64,000 nt of DNA from Trematomus loennbergii. Taxonomy: Eukaryota; Chordata; Actinopteri; Perciformes; Nototheniidae. Location: NCBI GenBank assembly GCA_012861695.1, contig JAAOOA010000002.1:27768804-27832803 (forward strand), given 5' to 3'. The stretch's first letter is position 1. The number at the start of each line of letters is the position of its first letter. Below, one piece after another: positions 43,805 to 57,700 of this stretch. Under the pieces are notes generated by a model. It was not told the DNA's origin, made no database searches, and saw nothing but the letters and a program-made list of their open reading frames with translations. The position numbers and the translations under genes are program-made.

Positions 43805-45436
43805 ATCATTATCGAACACAACAGGCTGATGACCAAAAAGCCTGTTAGTATGCAGTGTCCACTGCCGAGTCAGCTCCTTTAGTTAAAGAGGAGGATCAGT
43901 GGCCCTCACTGAACACACACTGTGGACACACTGGTCCACCGATGTAGGCATTAACAAGTCAGCATGTATGCAGGTCCACATAATATCTCCATCCACCCAT
44001 TTTCTTTCCCACTTATCTTATTCAGGGGTCACCTGGGAACTGGAACCTTTCCCAGAATGCATTGTGCAAGGGGCAGGGCAATCTCCTGAGAGGTCACCGC
44101 GATACGCAAGTAACTGAATAATGAGGGCATTCACAATCACACAGCACAGTCCACACCCAGCATAAGCAAATAACTCCATATGTAACGGAATAAAAAAAGG
44201 AAACACAAATTATTATTTTGATTTCTCTCCAGGCTGTAACTCCACAAACAGCAAGCTTCACGCAGACTAAAGCACGACTTCTGGACTCAAACCAAAGCAG
44301 ACCAGCTGCCAGCGCTCTGGTGCATTATCACTCATACAGCCACTTTGAACCATTCATACTTTAACTCCAAACTTGTTCACACCATGCACCCTTATTCAGT
44401 CATTTCAGACTGTGAAAATTCCCATGGGAAAACGCTCTTTTATTCCCAGTGGCACCCAGCTGGGGGAATTTCACTGCAGGGGATGAGACCGCTTTAGAAG
44501 TGTGAAACCTTTTACAAGAAGTCATTTTACTCACTGTCTCACAGTGCTACATTAACTGCCAGCCAGTGAAGTCGTAGTGGAATTAAACAATACCTCATTT
44601 TGCTCTGGACTTGTTCATTCCCTCAGGACATTACAGTAACACGGTAGAAAGTATTTAGTTAAAAAATGTTTTAGCAGTGGTGGTGGCATAAATACACAAA
44701 GATGGAAAAAGAAAGCTTAATTTACAACCATAAGAAACACACAATTTAAATTTCTGTATAAAACTGAAAATCAAAGGATTTTTTTCATCCTCAAAATTCA
44801 TATTAAAGACACTTAAAATCGAGTTAAACAATAAGTAACAACGTATGGAAAATACCCTTGCGTGGTCTTAGTGGTTGCTCTATGATGAGTGTGTACTAAG
44901 GGTGGATTTTTTTACTCATGTCAAAAAATAGTAAGAAGGCATTGTTCTTATGCAGCACACCTTTTTATTTTTGAAGAATTGGAGTCCACAGATTGACAAA
45001 AAGGGTCAATAAATCAGGATAGAAGATTTACAGGGAGGGGTCAGGTGAACTTTTATCTCCCTTCATTTCCCCTCTTTTCAGAGCTCCCTAAGTAGATCAG
45101 CCAAGGTTGACTTGTGCGTTACCGATTTCATATACGCATACATACAATGTCTTAACATATGCGCAGGGTGACTCTACCAAAATATATATTCTGACATCAT
45201 TCCAGATCGGGGCTGAAAACATTTGCCAGATGTGTCAGAAAAAGAACATATCTTAAAATCATCGCTAATATAATAACGAAGGATCTGACTGTCAGTCTTC
45301 ATACCGACAGTGGTGATTGTCAGACGCTCTACTGTTTAAACAAACGCATGCTCTTTGTTTTTAAGGAATGGGAAGTGACTTACCCAGAAACAAAGAGCAA
45401 AATATTGCAGACATCACGGCTGGAAATCCCATTTAC
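43805..45436. other. Noncoding stretch
   Basis: No gene or transposon recognised. Confidence 0.5.
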
Positions 45437-45780
45437 AACGGAGCTGGAAACAATGCGCTCAGACTGCCTTCATTCGGCTGACCGAAGTGCGGGTACGCGG
45501 CACCAGCAGCGAATAAAGGAGCGAAATCAGAGATAAATTAATCTTCATTGAGCACATGAGTCCAAGGGCATCATATGTTGCGCACGCCCGACAAATCTAA
45601 ACCTCCCAAGAACAAGAAACGTGGCTCGCGCTCTTCATCGTCATCTTCATCGCTGGCTATACACTTGGCGTCAAATCAAAGTTCCCTGGCTGTCTGGCTC
45701 GGGCGTGGGACGTGTTGTCTCAGGGTCCCCTCTGTCTCCTCCTCACAGTCTCTCTCCTCTCCTCCTCCGCTACACAAAAT
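45437..45780. promoter_or_regulatory. CpG-rich patch, candidate regulatory DNA
   Basis: About 21 CpG dinucleotides fall between 45437 and 45712 (for example GTGCGGGTACGCGGC, TTGCGCACGCCCGAC, CGTGGCTCGCGC), far denser than in neighbouring sequence, where CpG is sparse. Dense CpG in vertebrate DNA usually marks unmethylated regulatory or first-exon sequence. Plus-strand frames at 45348-45536 and 45575-45841 are open, but the second runs into a poly-Arg translation of the adjacent GGA repeat and neither matches a known protein. A young CpG-rich repeat is the alternative explanation. Confidence 0.35.
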
Positions 45781-45786
45781 ACCAGA

Positions 45787-45832
45787 GAGGAGGAGGAGGA
45801 GGAGGAGGAGGAGGAGGAGGAGGAGGAGGAGG
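45787..45832. repeat. (GGA)n microsatellite
   Basis: About 15 units of GGA. A pyrimidine-rich CTCTCCTCTCCTCCTCCG stretch at about 45753-45770 is complementary to it and could pair as a hairpin. Confidence 0.96.
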
Positions 45833-45950
45833 GTGAAATAGGTGGATGATGAGGGGATGCTGAAGGATGGAGACCTCTAGAGTCTGAAGTTCTCTTACAC
45901 AGCTCGGGCACCCTGCATCAGACACTAAAAGGCTTATTGAGAGGATTTCC

Positions 45951-46264
45951 TCTTGTTAGGTGTTCAGACACGAGCAGGATTGGATATAAATTGAATTAAT
46001 TTGGCTTTCAATAGTAAACTTGTAATACTAGTCCTATACTATAGATCTGCACAGGGTTAGGGGGTCTTTGGGACTATTTTATCTTTGATTTAGCCATATA
46101 ACTACAATTCACTCTTGTTAGGTGTTGTAGACACGAGCAAGATTAAATGGAATTAATGTGGCCTTTAATGAAAAGCTTGTAATACTAGTCATATAATATA
46201 GATCTGCACCGGGTTAGGGGGTCTTTGGGACTATTCTATCCTAAATGTTGCCATAACTACAATG
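45951..46264. repeat. Two-copy tandem duplication, period 162 bp
   Basis: Copy 1 starts at 45951 and copy 2 at 46113, both with TCTTGTTAGGTGTT. They share GACACGAGCA, TTGTAATACTAGTC, TATAGATCTGCAC and GGGTTAGGGGGTCTTTGGGA in the same order, and end in CCATA..ACTACAAT. Copy 2 is slightly shorter because of small deletions. The AGATCTGCAC to GGGACTATT block is almost unchanged while flanking parts have diverged. It is noncoding and no further copies adjoin. Confidence 0.9.
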
Positions 46265-49200
46265 GTATAAAAAGGAAAGGGTAATATTATGGTATTTTTC
46301 AATCTAATATCATATCGCTTCAACATATTACAATAATGCAAATTTTAAAAGGGAACTTTGTACTTCTAAAGGTTGAGCAGATAATTATATACTTTTCTTT
46401 AATTGATTCATAATTTAATTAATATTTTAAGCACATATGCCCCAAAACTTAAAATGTAAACATTTCAATATTGGCAGATTTTGCAATCCTTTTGATCCTA
46501 AAGTTAATATCTTATGTGTTTAGACGATTGTTTGTACAAAACAAGCAACCCTGGGCATTATGTGATATTGTCACATTTAAATTAGTATACCAATGGATTT
46601 ATTTAATCCAGGAAAAATCTGCAGATTAATTTATAACTTCTTATTTTCATATCCAGCTTTTTTGTTTATTTGTATGTATTCACTGCTAACCTGTGAGTAT
46701 AAGGACACAAGTGATGTGATTTTACAACAAGAAACAAGAAACACATCATGTTTTAAATTCAAGAGCATGACATATTTTCTAAGCTATTTATACTTTGCAG
46801 GCTACGATGATGCATGCTTGTGATCAAAGGCACGTTAAACATCTGTTTTGAACCAGAAGGCATATTTATGCGAGATTATCATTTTTTATTTGTCCACCAG
46901 CATCTTCATTTTAGGATTATTCCATCAATCTTGTTAAAACTGCCACATGAAGATCTCCTCCGTCACATGCTCTGGGTATAAGAGCAGCATGGTGTTATTA
47001 AGGTAAACAAACAGCGAAGGGGGGGTGCTGCTGCTTGCTCTCAGGCCTTGAGACAAATTAGTCCCCCCCGCCCTTCTGTGTCTCAACGATCTGCAGAAAT
47101 AACAAAAGGGTTTTGACTCGCCAGTGGCCCCTCTGCTCTCTCCCGCTCTCCCTTTCCCCCTCGAGTCGCCTGCTCTTCAGCACCAGCCTTCCTCCATTCA
47201 TTTCCGTTCCAATAACTAAATAGCTCCAAACAACGTCTCACATGCACAAGTAGACACACACTCTTTCTCTCTATTTCTCAGTGCAGACACAAAGAAACAC
47301 ACAGACATGAAGAGACACAGAGGGCGCAACAAATACATGCTTCCAGATGTTGCATGAGGCAGATAAGAAAAGACTTGTTGTCGGCCGTCTTGTGTGGGCG
47401 GGTATTTTGTCTTTTTGCGTGTTTTTTCGTAGCTTGTGTTGCTCTGTTTACCTCTGTATTTCCAGCTGAATATAAAAGGTCATGGTCTCTCATCTACGCA
47501 GGACTCGGTATTCATAGAAGTCACCTGCAACACAGTGAAGTAAAGAACGAAAATACTGGTAACTGCTGCAATATCAGCTGTCAAACTATGATGGATGGTT
47601 GGTTTCAGCAGACAGTTTTCCCGCTGCTATCACCGCAGCCCTACTGTAATCTAAGTTCAGATAAAAACACTTGATCGAAAACGCACCTGAAAGTAAACAT
47701 AAATTACATCTATGTTCAATTTTCCCCCTTAAGGCGGGCTTTTTGGACAGAAAGATGAGATATGGAGCCAGGGTAGAATATACATCGCTGAGGTTATCAC
47801 GACTGCTCCTTTAAGGATGACAACACTGCATAATATATGTGGCAGATCCATTGTTGATATCAGTGATTCTGCGATAGGTTACTTGTCTCCCAAGCAGTGT
47901 AGAAAGTGCCTTGGAGGAAACCTGTCTTTGTCTGGTGGCTTGGCCTTGGTTGTATGATATAGCACCCCAATGCAGATGGCCTCACAGATGGTTGATATTT
48001 ATACCACGGGGCCTTGAAAAACTCACTAGTGTGGAAACTGTCTTTCTCCCTGATTAGTTTCACATCGCCATGAACACAGCAATCTCCACACACCCATTTT
48101 GCAGGGAAAACATATGACAAGTTGTGAAATGTATTACGAGACACAAGGAGAAATAACGATATTGTTTACGAATAAATATCATCTGCTGTGTGGGCTGCCC
48201 CTGTTGGAGGTGACGCTGTTGGGACTCCCCGTGCGTTTTATTCTTCTTCCTTTTTAACCGCATGAAAATGTAATCCTCCTAAGTGCAAAGTCCATGATTT
48301 TTTTAAAGTCTTCCAGGCCCAACACAGCTTGCATTTTAGCTGGGAGCACTCCTGACTTATGTACTTTAAGTGGATTCGCAATCTAAATTGGAGCAACAAG
48401 ACGCACCTCAGACATCCTCGCCTCAAGGAGAGTGTTCCCATCCGCCAGAACAGCTGTATCTCCCTCATCATGACATCACAGGGAAGTGTTAGTGTTTTGT
48501 TGATGCACGGACGACAACCTGCAAACACATGCGAGTACGCCGCGCTGCCTGGAGTCGGCCACCTCTCTTTACTGACCTCAGGGGATGAGAGACTCTGGTA
48601 GTTAAAAGGATTCTTAAGTAACAATATGGATAGTAAGAGAAGAAAAAACCTCTTTTGTTTAGGCCTATTTTTAGCATGCTTCAGCGTTAGTGTTTCACGG
48701 CTCGTGGATTCTTTATAATTTAATGAGGGTGAGGGCGGCCCTTTGGAGATTTATGGAGAGCGTCTCAAGGCGGCAGTGGCCACTCGGCTTATTGATCCAA
48801 ATCTGATGTTTGTTTATTGGTCAGTAAAGCTCTTTCCCTTCTGTACCATGCAGCACCTCCATAGGAACATTCAAATGGTCAGCTCTTTCTCAAGCTAATA
48901 AAATAAATGCACTGCAGGTCAATGTTCATTATTATAGCCTCTCTTTAAACATACAGCAGTGTCATGTAGTTTAGAGACAACAGGTATAAAGAGCCTACTG
49001 AGACTACTCTAAGTGTTTCTTCCTTCTTTAATGTATCCACATATGTCATTAAACACGGACAGGTTGATTGATCTAAAGAACAATTTAAGTCATCCGTTAA
49101 ACCACCATAAGACAGTTTATTTTATGTTTTTTTCATAAAGGCAAAGGAGGACCATTTGAGACCACTTCCAGTCGTCTCCTGCTCCACATGACTGTAAGCA

Positions 49201-51164
49201 CATCACTTGTCTTCTTGTACTTTGATGCCCAGTGAGTTCAAAAGTGGATGTTCTTCCTCAATTTATTTATGAGCCTTTCACAGGAACATGAGGCAGAGAA
49301 AGATAGAGGTTAAAAACATGTTATCATGCTCTAATTAAAGGCAAAGCAGTGAAGTGAAGTGCATCTGGAAGCCGGCATCCTACCAGTTTATTTGACGTCT
49401 GCGGTGAATAGGTAATGAATCAGCTAAATGGGAATGATTGAATGAATAGGTTCATCAGCTAAAGTAAGAGTGAACGGCTGCATGAAGCAACACACATGAT
49501 GGTGCCATTTGAAAGAGTGAAATAAGACTGATTGTTGTTTATTTTAAAATCGCATGACTCTGTCTTTGGGAAAAGTAATGATGCTAAATGTTGCTTGCAA
49601 CGGTTCAGGATAAACAGATCAATCACGTTTGAATATAATTTCCACCACATTGTACATTGCGTTAGAATTTATTTCCTTAACATTGGCATTTTCCGCACCA
49701 GCAGATCAGAAATGCTGTATCTGCCCGTCTCTAGATTACAAAAAGAGAAATCGTATACATTTTGAATTAGAGGAGGTTTGTTTGGGTTATTTAGACATGG
49801 ATTTTCAGGAGTTTAGGGCATAAATAAACACCAATACCATAGTATGTGTATATGTAAGTACACAGCTGCGACAACTAAACTAATCCTGACAAGTGAACCT
49901 ACTTGAATAAAATAAACATCTTGTGCATTCTTGAGCCTATCTACTGATGACAAAATACCACCAGATCATTGAATGTAATCTTTGTGTATCTCAAAACACT
50001 TTCTCTGTTCTGTGTTGACTCAGTTTTCTAATTTGAATGAAAAACTGTGGTGGTTGTATAACTCGACCCAGTGGACCACTGAAAACTGACTTATGTAAAA
50101 CGAGAAGACAACCTTTGTGCCTCGTTACCAGGACATTCGAGTAGTCTTTTTGTGGGGAGATTAGGATGAACCAAGCAAAGTAGCTGATTAGCCTCTGATT
50201 TAAACGCAATTGAATGCCTTCTTTGTCATTGATGCTTTGCCTCTTCAGGTTTATTGACACGGGACGGAGAGCTCATGAGCCCTTTTTGTTTGGCAAACAA
50301 ACAAGATTAGCTTGATTGGAGAATAAACCAGGGTGGGTGAGGGAAGCAGGTGAAATGTTGTTTTGTTCAGCTGATTTTTGAGCTTCCCTGTCCCTCCCCT
50401 CTGCTCTGTCAAATCCTTCTGCTGCCCTCTTCCTGATGAAGTGCTCTCCACTGGTCATTGGGGGAATGAGTCATGTGAGTCATATGGCGGTAAATCAGCA
50501 GGCGCTTTGCATCATACTGTATGTCAGGTGTGGGTGTAGCTGGACGGCATCCATCTTCCACTCATGTCCATTCATCACTCGGGGAAATACCAAGCTGTAG
50601 AGAATCACCCCTCAGTCTCACTTAAAATATACATACAACTGAAACCAAATATTTAAGTAATGGTGTCTAAGTCTGCCTTCAATAGGACATACATCACAAT
50701 AGTCAACAGATAGACACTACTGCTCTTAATCCAATGGGTGAAGGGCAACCAATTGGGCAAACTGATACAGCGTGTTAAAAGGTGAAGCTTTATTTTGGGA
50801 TGTCAAGGTTTGAATCCTGTTCCATCGGTCTGTTAAATGAAACTGAAGGGTACTTCACTATCCTTACGCTCTCCCAGCCAGCGGAGCCTGCAAGGAAAAT
50901 GTGTGATTGCATTTCTGAAAGGATTATTGTACTAAAATAATCTTCAATTAGCGAGGGCCAAAAGGACTTTATTTCAATTTATGGTATGAAGTGATCTGAT
51001 ATGGAAGGAGGATTGATGTAACTGTAAGAAACGAATTGCAGAGATAGGAATAATTATGCCCTAGCCAAGGTGTATAAATCGTTAAAGGAAGTATAAGCAG
51101 AAATATATATGTTTAATAAAAAAGTGTCCACTAATGCTTAACGATCCGGAATAAAAAATTACTT
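46265..51164. other. Long noncoding stretch, no gene recognised
   Basis: About 4.9 kb with no convincing gene. The left part (about 46300-46600) is strongly AT-rich. Overlapping open frames at 47.86-48.68 kb occur on both strands without recognisable motifs. Confidence 0.55.
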
Positions 51165-53105
51165 AAAGCTGAATTGCGAGACTTTGTCTCCACCATCTGG
51201 CAGCTGGAGTTATTACACAAAACCTGTTTACGTTAGCTCAAAACATGCTAACTTCATGCTAGCTTCCCCACCTTCGCTCACCCTTTCACCCTCGCCCTCC
51301 CCCTGGAGTTTGATGACCGCATGAAGGCGAGATGCAGGGTTGGCAGCATGTCCTTTACCCCCGCCCCTCAACGACGCCCACCAAAATCACCGAAGCAGAG
51401 ACGCGCACCATCTCCCCCGTCTTCATCACCGTGCCTACGTCAACCACCTCCCATCCCTTCAAGAAAGCATCTGCAGTCTCCGAAGCCTGATAAGGATGTG
51501 TGTGTACAAAACGCAACAAACTTTTACTGATATGTGCTGGGTCCAGGCTCAAGGGCATATGGCACTCTCAACTCTTTCCAGCACATGCCGGGGCCCTGCC
51601 TGCCAGTAGCTTTGCCGATATCTGTGTTGATAGGTAATAGATTAAGAGCGGTAAATCAGCTTAGAAACAGGAAGTGCTCAAACGTTTGTGTGAGGTTATC
51701 AAATTTAGCAGTGATTCCATGTCAGCCACAGCTTGTCACAACATTTTTTACTGATAGTGTATTTAACAAACTTAAACTAGCTTTATTAAATGTCAGGTCT
51801 TTGGCAGGAAAAACATTTTTAATCAATGATTTTATCACTGAGCACAATCTCGATTTTATGTTTTTAACGGAAACTTGGATTGAACAAAATAACAGTGCAG
51901 CTGTTCTTATCGAATCAACACCTCCCAACTTTAGTTTTATGAGTCAGGAAAGAATGCATAAGAAAGGGGGTGGAGTTGCTATTTTGTTCAACGATTCCAT
52001 TCAATGCAGGAAGACATCTTATGGGGACTTTGCTTCTTTTGAATATGTGGCCCTTCAGCTGAAATGCTCCTCTCGAGCTCTGTTCCTAAATATCTATAGA
52101 CCACCCAAATACTGTGCAAGCTTTTTTGATGATTTTACTGAACTGCTGTCTATAGTGTGTATTGACTTTGACCGTTTAGTCATTGTTGGTGATTTTAACA
52201 TCCATGTTGACAACCCCCAGGACAGAGGGGCTAAAGAACTGTTTTGTGTTCTTGATAACTATGGACTGACTCAGCATGTGGCGGAGCCCACGCACAATAA
52301 GGGGCACACTCTGGACTTAATTATCTCAAAGGGTCTGAATATCTCAAAGGTTGTGGTGACTGATGTTGCACTCTCTGATCATTCCTGTGTTTTCTTTGAG
52401 AGCTCTATTTCTGTTCACAAAAATGTTCAGAAAGAGGTAACCACAAAGCGATATTTAACAGAAAATACTAGGGAAATGTTTACTTATAATTTTTCATCCA
52501 CACTTGCCCCTGCTAACATCTCAGTAAATGAGCTAGTAGATCATTTTAATTCAAAAATTAAAAATGTTATAGATACCATTGCTCCAACTAAGGTAAAGGA
52601 AGTGATTAGCAAGAAAATATCGCCATGGAGAAAGGCCATGACCGTGAGAACAGAAAAAAGAGAGTGTCGAAAAGCTGAACGTAGGTGGAGAAAAACAAAT
52701 CTCCAGGTTCACTTTGAAATCTATAAAGAGAGACTTGGCCTTTATAATTTGGAATTGAAAAACGCACGACAGTCTTTCTTCTCTGACATCATTACCAAAA
52801 ACAAAAACAACGCACGTGCCTTGTTTGCTACCGTCGACAGACTAACTAACCCCCCAGTGTCAGTAGCCTCTGAATTTCTATCCACCAGGGCGTGCAATGA
52901 TTTTGCCTCCTTCTTCACTGACAAAATTCAGAAAATTAGACAAGCAGTCAGTGCCTCTACATCAGGTACAGCAAATGTTTTGTCCCTATGTCCACCTAAT
53001 ATCAATTCAAACACCATGACACAATTCAATCAGATTAATGGTAAAAACTTAGAGGACATTATTCAACTTCTGAAATCCTCCTCCTGCTGCCTTGATATAT
53101 TATAA
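51165..53105 (+). mobile_element. 5' half of an L2/Maui-like LINE, 3'-truncated
   Basis: The insert carries the 5' leader (start uncertain), a basic proline-rich N-terminal region and a complete endonuclease domain. It stops at the position where the reverse transcriptase domain should open. Non-LTR insertions are usually truncated at the 5' end, so losing everything 3' of the endonuclease is atypical; a later deletion or insertion is the likely cause. The tail seen at 27.68 kb is absent. The 5' boundary is set at the change to coding-like sequence and could be off by 100-200 bp. Confidence 0.8.
51321..53105 (+). pseudogene. LINE polyprotein, N-terminal region plus APE-type endonuclease
   Basis: The element's endonuclease nicks target DNA to prime reverse transcription. 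Numbering from the ATG at 51534 (523 codons), the exonuclease-endonuclease-phosphatase fold spans about residues 80-290. Expected catalytic positions are present: N86 (L-N-V-R-S), E113 (L-T-E-T-W), Y188 (N-I-Y-R-P), D220/N222 (V-G-D-F-N), D261 (H-T-L-D-L) and D282/H283 (S-D-H). Residues about 300-470 form the linker, with P-W-R-K, R-K-A-E-R-R-W-R-K and F-A-T-V-D-R-L-T-N-P-P, typical of L2/Maui-like fish elements. The frame ends at S-S-C-C-L-D-I-L then TAA, exactly where reverse transcriptase begins in relatives. Upstream, 51321-51527 is in the same frame and encodes a basic proline-rich segment; only the TGA at 51528-51530 separates the two. No reverse transcriptase remains, so it is defective. 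Confidence 0.87.
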
Positions 53106-53159
53106 GGGGCAAAAGATATGTATTCACGTCACAGAAATCACAGGCAGCAAAGCTGTAAT

Positions 53160-53513
53160 TGTAACCACTATTTCGGAAAGAAACTCGAACCTCGTGCGAC
53201 AATACATTTTATTACACAGGGCGTTGGCCGTACATTTATGATTGGTCAAGACTAGATGAAGAGATACCGTGGTTTTTGGTCTTTGGTAGGTGCACAGACT
53301 TAGAAAAAAGTCTCTTGGCAACACAATCCTCCAATAAACCTTCGGCCGGCTGGCGAAGTCCCTCCCTACTCTGTCTCTATTCTAGTAATTGTTTTCGCTA
53401 ACGTTTCTACAGATATAGTGGGAAACCTTCATAATGCTGCTTCCTAGCTATGCGTGGTCAGAGCCTCAGTAACTCACTGTCTTCTTACTGCGTCTGCACC
53501 TGGCTTTGCTACA
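53160..53513 (-). mobile_element. Possible solo LTR-like insertion
   Basis: The 354-bp segment is bounded by TGTA and TACA and, read on the minus strand, has an AATAAA (53208-53213) about 50 bp before its end. This is the order expected for U3-R-U5 of a retroviral or Ty3-like LTR. It lies just downstream of the LINE break. No matching target-site duplication is evident, no internal retroelement genes flank it, and no second copy occurs in the window. The call rests on end dinucleotides and polyadenylation-signal placement only. Confidence 0.28.
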
Positions 53514-54729
<1,216 letters not shown>

Positions 54730-57700
54730 TAACCCCCTCTGTCTGGGCTACTTAGCATTCTCAGTAGGAAGCTGCTAATCATGCTGAGGGGATTTTAGGA
54801 CCATCTGCAGGCGACCAGGATTTACACACTTACACAAATCAATCAATTGATCCCTCCATTCATAAGGCGTCCAAACTGGTGATTGGTTCCACATGATTCT
54901 TGACTTCAGCTCTCACAAGCAACAGTTAAATTAGCGCACCGAGGAACATACAAAACAGTTTGCCATGGGGAATAACATGATCAGAGAAAATGAAAAGATA
55001 TAGGGCAAATAGAAGATCTCTGTTTGTATTCCTCATTCATGATGCTGTCAGAAATAGGTTTAACATTACGGCAACAAATGATCGAAAACATAGCAGCCGA
55101 GTATACGGATAAAAAGTTCATTTCTGGTTATCACTGTTTTCATTTATCACCTTTCCAGCTGCAAGTGTCCATCTCTGTCCTCACCTTTCAGGCTGGGTAC
55201 TGATTTCATTTATCACACCAACAAATATATATGGTTCCTCCTTGGTGGTGAAAGCTCTCTGGTTTTTATCCATTTGTGGTAAATCATATAACTTCAGGTG
55301 TTACTCTGACGTCTGTTTTGATTCTCTGCCTCCTCCCTCATGGACAGGTTTATCCATGGTTGTCCTAATTTGTCCTGATGGGACCTCGCCATGTGCCCCT
55401 CAGTCACAGCTCGGATAGGACAAGTCATGATGAGAGTAGTTCGAGGAAATACTGAGATTAACCAGAGAAAAGAGGCATCAGTAACCTCTCGTCCTCTGGG
55501 AAAACCAGCCAGCAGATAAGGTGGAATGCATGTGTGCTTCCCAATAACAAAAGGTAATGAATACGATAATGAAGGTTTGGCCAGCCTCATATGTCAATCA
55601 CGTTTGAATCAGGTAAAGTGGCGTGCTGTATGGAGAGCAACGAGTAGAGGCAAACGCTCCAGAGACCTGGACAGATGAAACACAATCAAGTGCAGCTGCA
55701 AGTACCAGAGTCCTGTGGGATGCCTTGCAGCAAACTCTAAATAGAGATTGCTTCAACCTCTTGCTACACAAATAGTGTGCTATTTCCATTTATTCAAATG
55801 CAGAAACCACAAAAGAATTGGATGGATTTTACATGCACGTACTTTGCACGTACTTTGCTAGACCTTTTTTTTCATTTGGAAGTTTCTGAGGTCTGGTGTA
55901 TAAGCCTGTGGTGTATTGACCTTATTTTTTTATTATCTAGATTACATGCAGTCTAAGAAATAAACAAAATTGATGTGATACCTTGTGCAGTGACTGTGAG
56001 TTGACGTTTGCTTCCATGCTGCTTCTACAAAAGCCCACAGGCGATGGGTATTTGAAACTTGGATCGATTTTAAGCGGGATAATCTTAAAAGTTTCATGTT
56101 TTTGGATTACACGTCCTTCTTCTAGGTTGTGATTATTGTAGTCACAGGTGAGGAGTAAAGGGTGTTTTGCAATTTAAATGAGGATGAATCGAGAAAATTG
56201 GCTTTAGTTGTCAATATACTACACAATGTATGAAGGACTTAGAAACACATAGTATCCACCACATAGTCAACATAATTGGTAAAAGTAAATACCTAACCTT
56301 AACATGTAAAAATGGGACACTGGTGGATGGGAAATAAATGGAGCTTAGGTTGAAATTGTATTTCATTTCCATAGCATGTGTCATTTTAACTACAGTACAT
56401 TTTGGTGGGAATGTCTGTGGACATGGACGCTACATTTCATACATTTTCACAGCTCTGAATTCAAGATATAAGAAAGATGGTGCAACCTTATACACATTGA
56501 AGACTGCAACTGTCCTAGGATTGAGTAGTATTTCTGTAAAGTCTTTCTAAGAAAACCGTCTGAACATGTTTTCAGTTGTCTACAAAGACTGAACCGCGGC
56601 TTTTCAAATCCCAAATGGTTGTGTTACATGTGAATCACAAGTATTGTACAATAAACAAACAACTTGAAAGCCAATATTTATTTCCACATTATATTCCGCG
56701 TTCCACAAAAAATTGCAGTAGTCTTGTGTCAGATTCATAAAACTACTGTTGTATCTCAGCACAGATATGTTTGTCTCTTGCATCAGCCGTGCAGATTGGA
56801 TGTTCTGTGTGCTCGCTGTTTACATCACCAGTGAAATACAGCCAGTGACACATTCTCACATGTAATGAGCTTGGACACCGAACTGGGGTTTTATAAGAAA
56901 CAAATTACAACCTAGCATGCAGCTGTCACTTTGCTTTAGTCAGGAGGGCCACCCACTAAATATCACCTCGCTCATTACTGTACCGAACGCTATGGCTGCT
57001 GCACATGAAAATAGAAATCCATTCTGGAGGTATTTCTAACAAAGACACAGTGTGATGTACAACAGAAAAACCCTGGTATGAATTCCTCTTGCATTTCAGG
57101 TTGGTATGTTTTGATTTGGTAGCTTAGAATATATACTTAATAACATTCACTAATAATATATATCATGGTATAGAAAGTGTCAGGCCTATTACATCTCTCT
57201 CCTATAAAATGGTGAAAGTCAGTTTGACTGAATGTACACTCACAAGATAAGGTTAAACAAGGTATTTTTTGTACACGACATGCCCCACGGGGATAGTTGC
57301 CATTAATGCATGAGTGAACTGGCCTGTACAACGTAGGGTCAACTGCTGAGCTGTAGGTGGTTAACAGTGCTGTATTTAATGCTCCTAACACAAGCATCCA
57401 TTAAATAAGCTAAACAAGGGGACTTAAGTGAATTAAAAGCAAAATGCTTTCCAGGCCCTCTCCAGTGGGGTGTGTTCACTTGCAATCCACTTTGATCGTG
57501 CTCCAACACTGTGAGCGCTTGCTGCTGTTTCTCTGCAAACACAAGTCGTGGATTCCGACTCACATAACACTGACTGATTTGTGGCCCCACAAAATGAATT
57601 TGTTGGGCCGAGGCCAGCTGTGCAGCCTCTCCGTCTTCCCGTTCTGTCACTTCCTCTCTCGTTTCCCATCTATAGTCTTTCATAACCTTCATCCTCCTGT

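Noticed and set aside
45575..45841. Plus-strand frame with Ser-rich and poly-Arg sections
   Set aside because: The poly-Arg half is simply the (GGA)n repeat, and the rest has no recognised domain; only the CpG density is kept as a lead.
46056..46227. GGGTTAGGGG resembling telomeric repeat
   Set aside because: It occurs once in each copy of the 162-bp duplication and not as a TTAGGG array.
47471..47478. TATAAAAG resembling a TATA box
   Set aside because: An 8-bp match is expected by chance many times in 64 kb of AT-rich DNA, and no gene follows.
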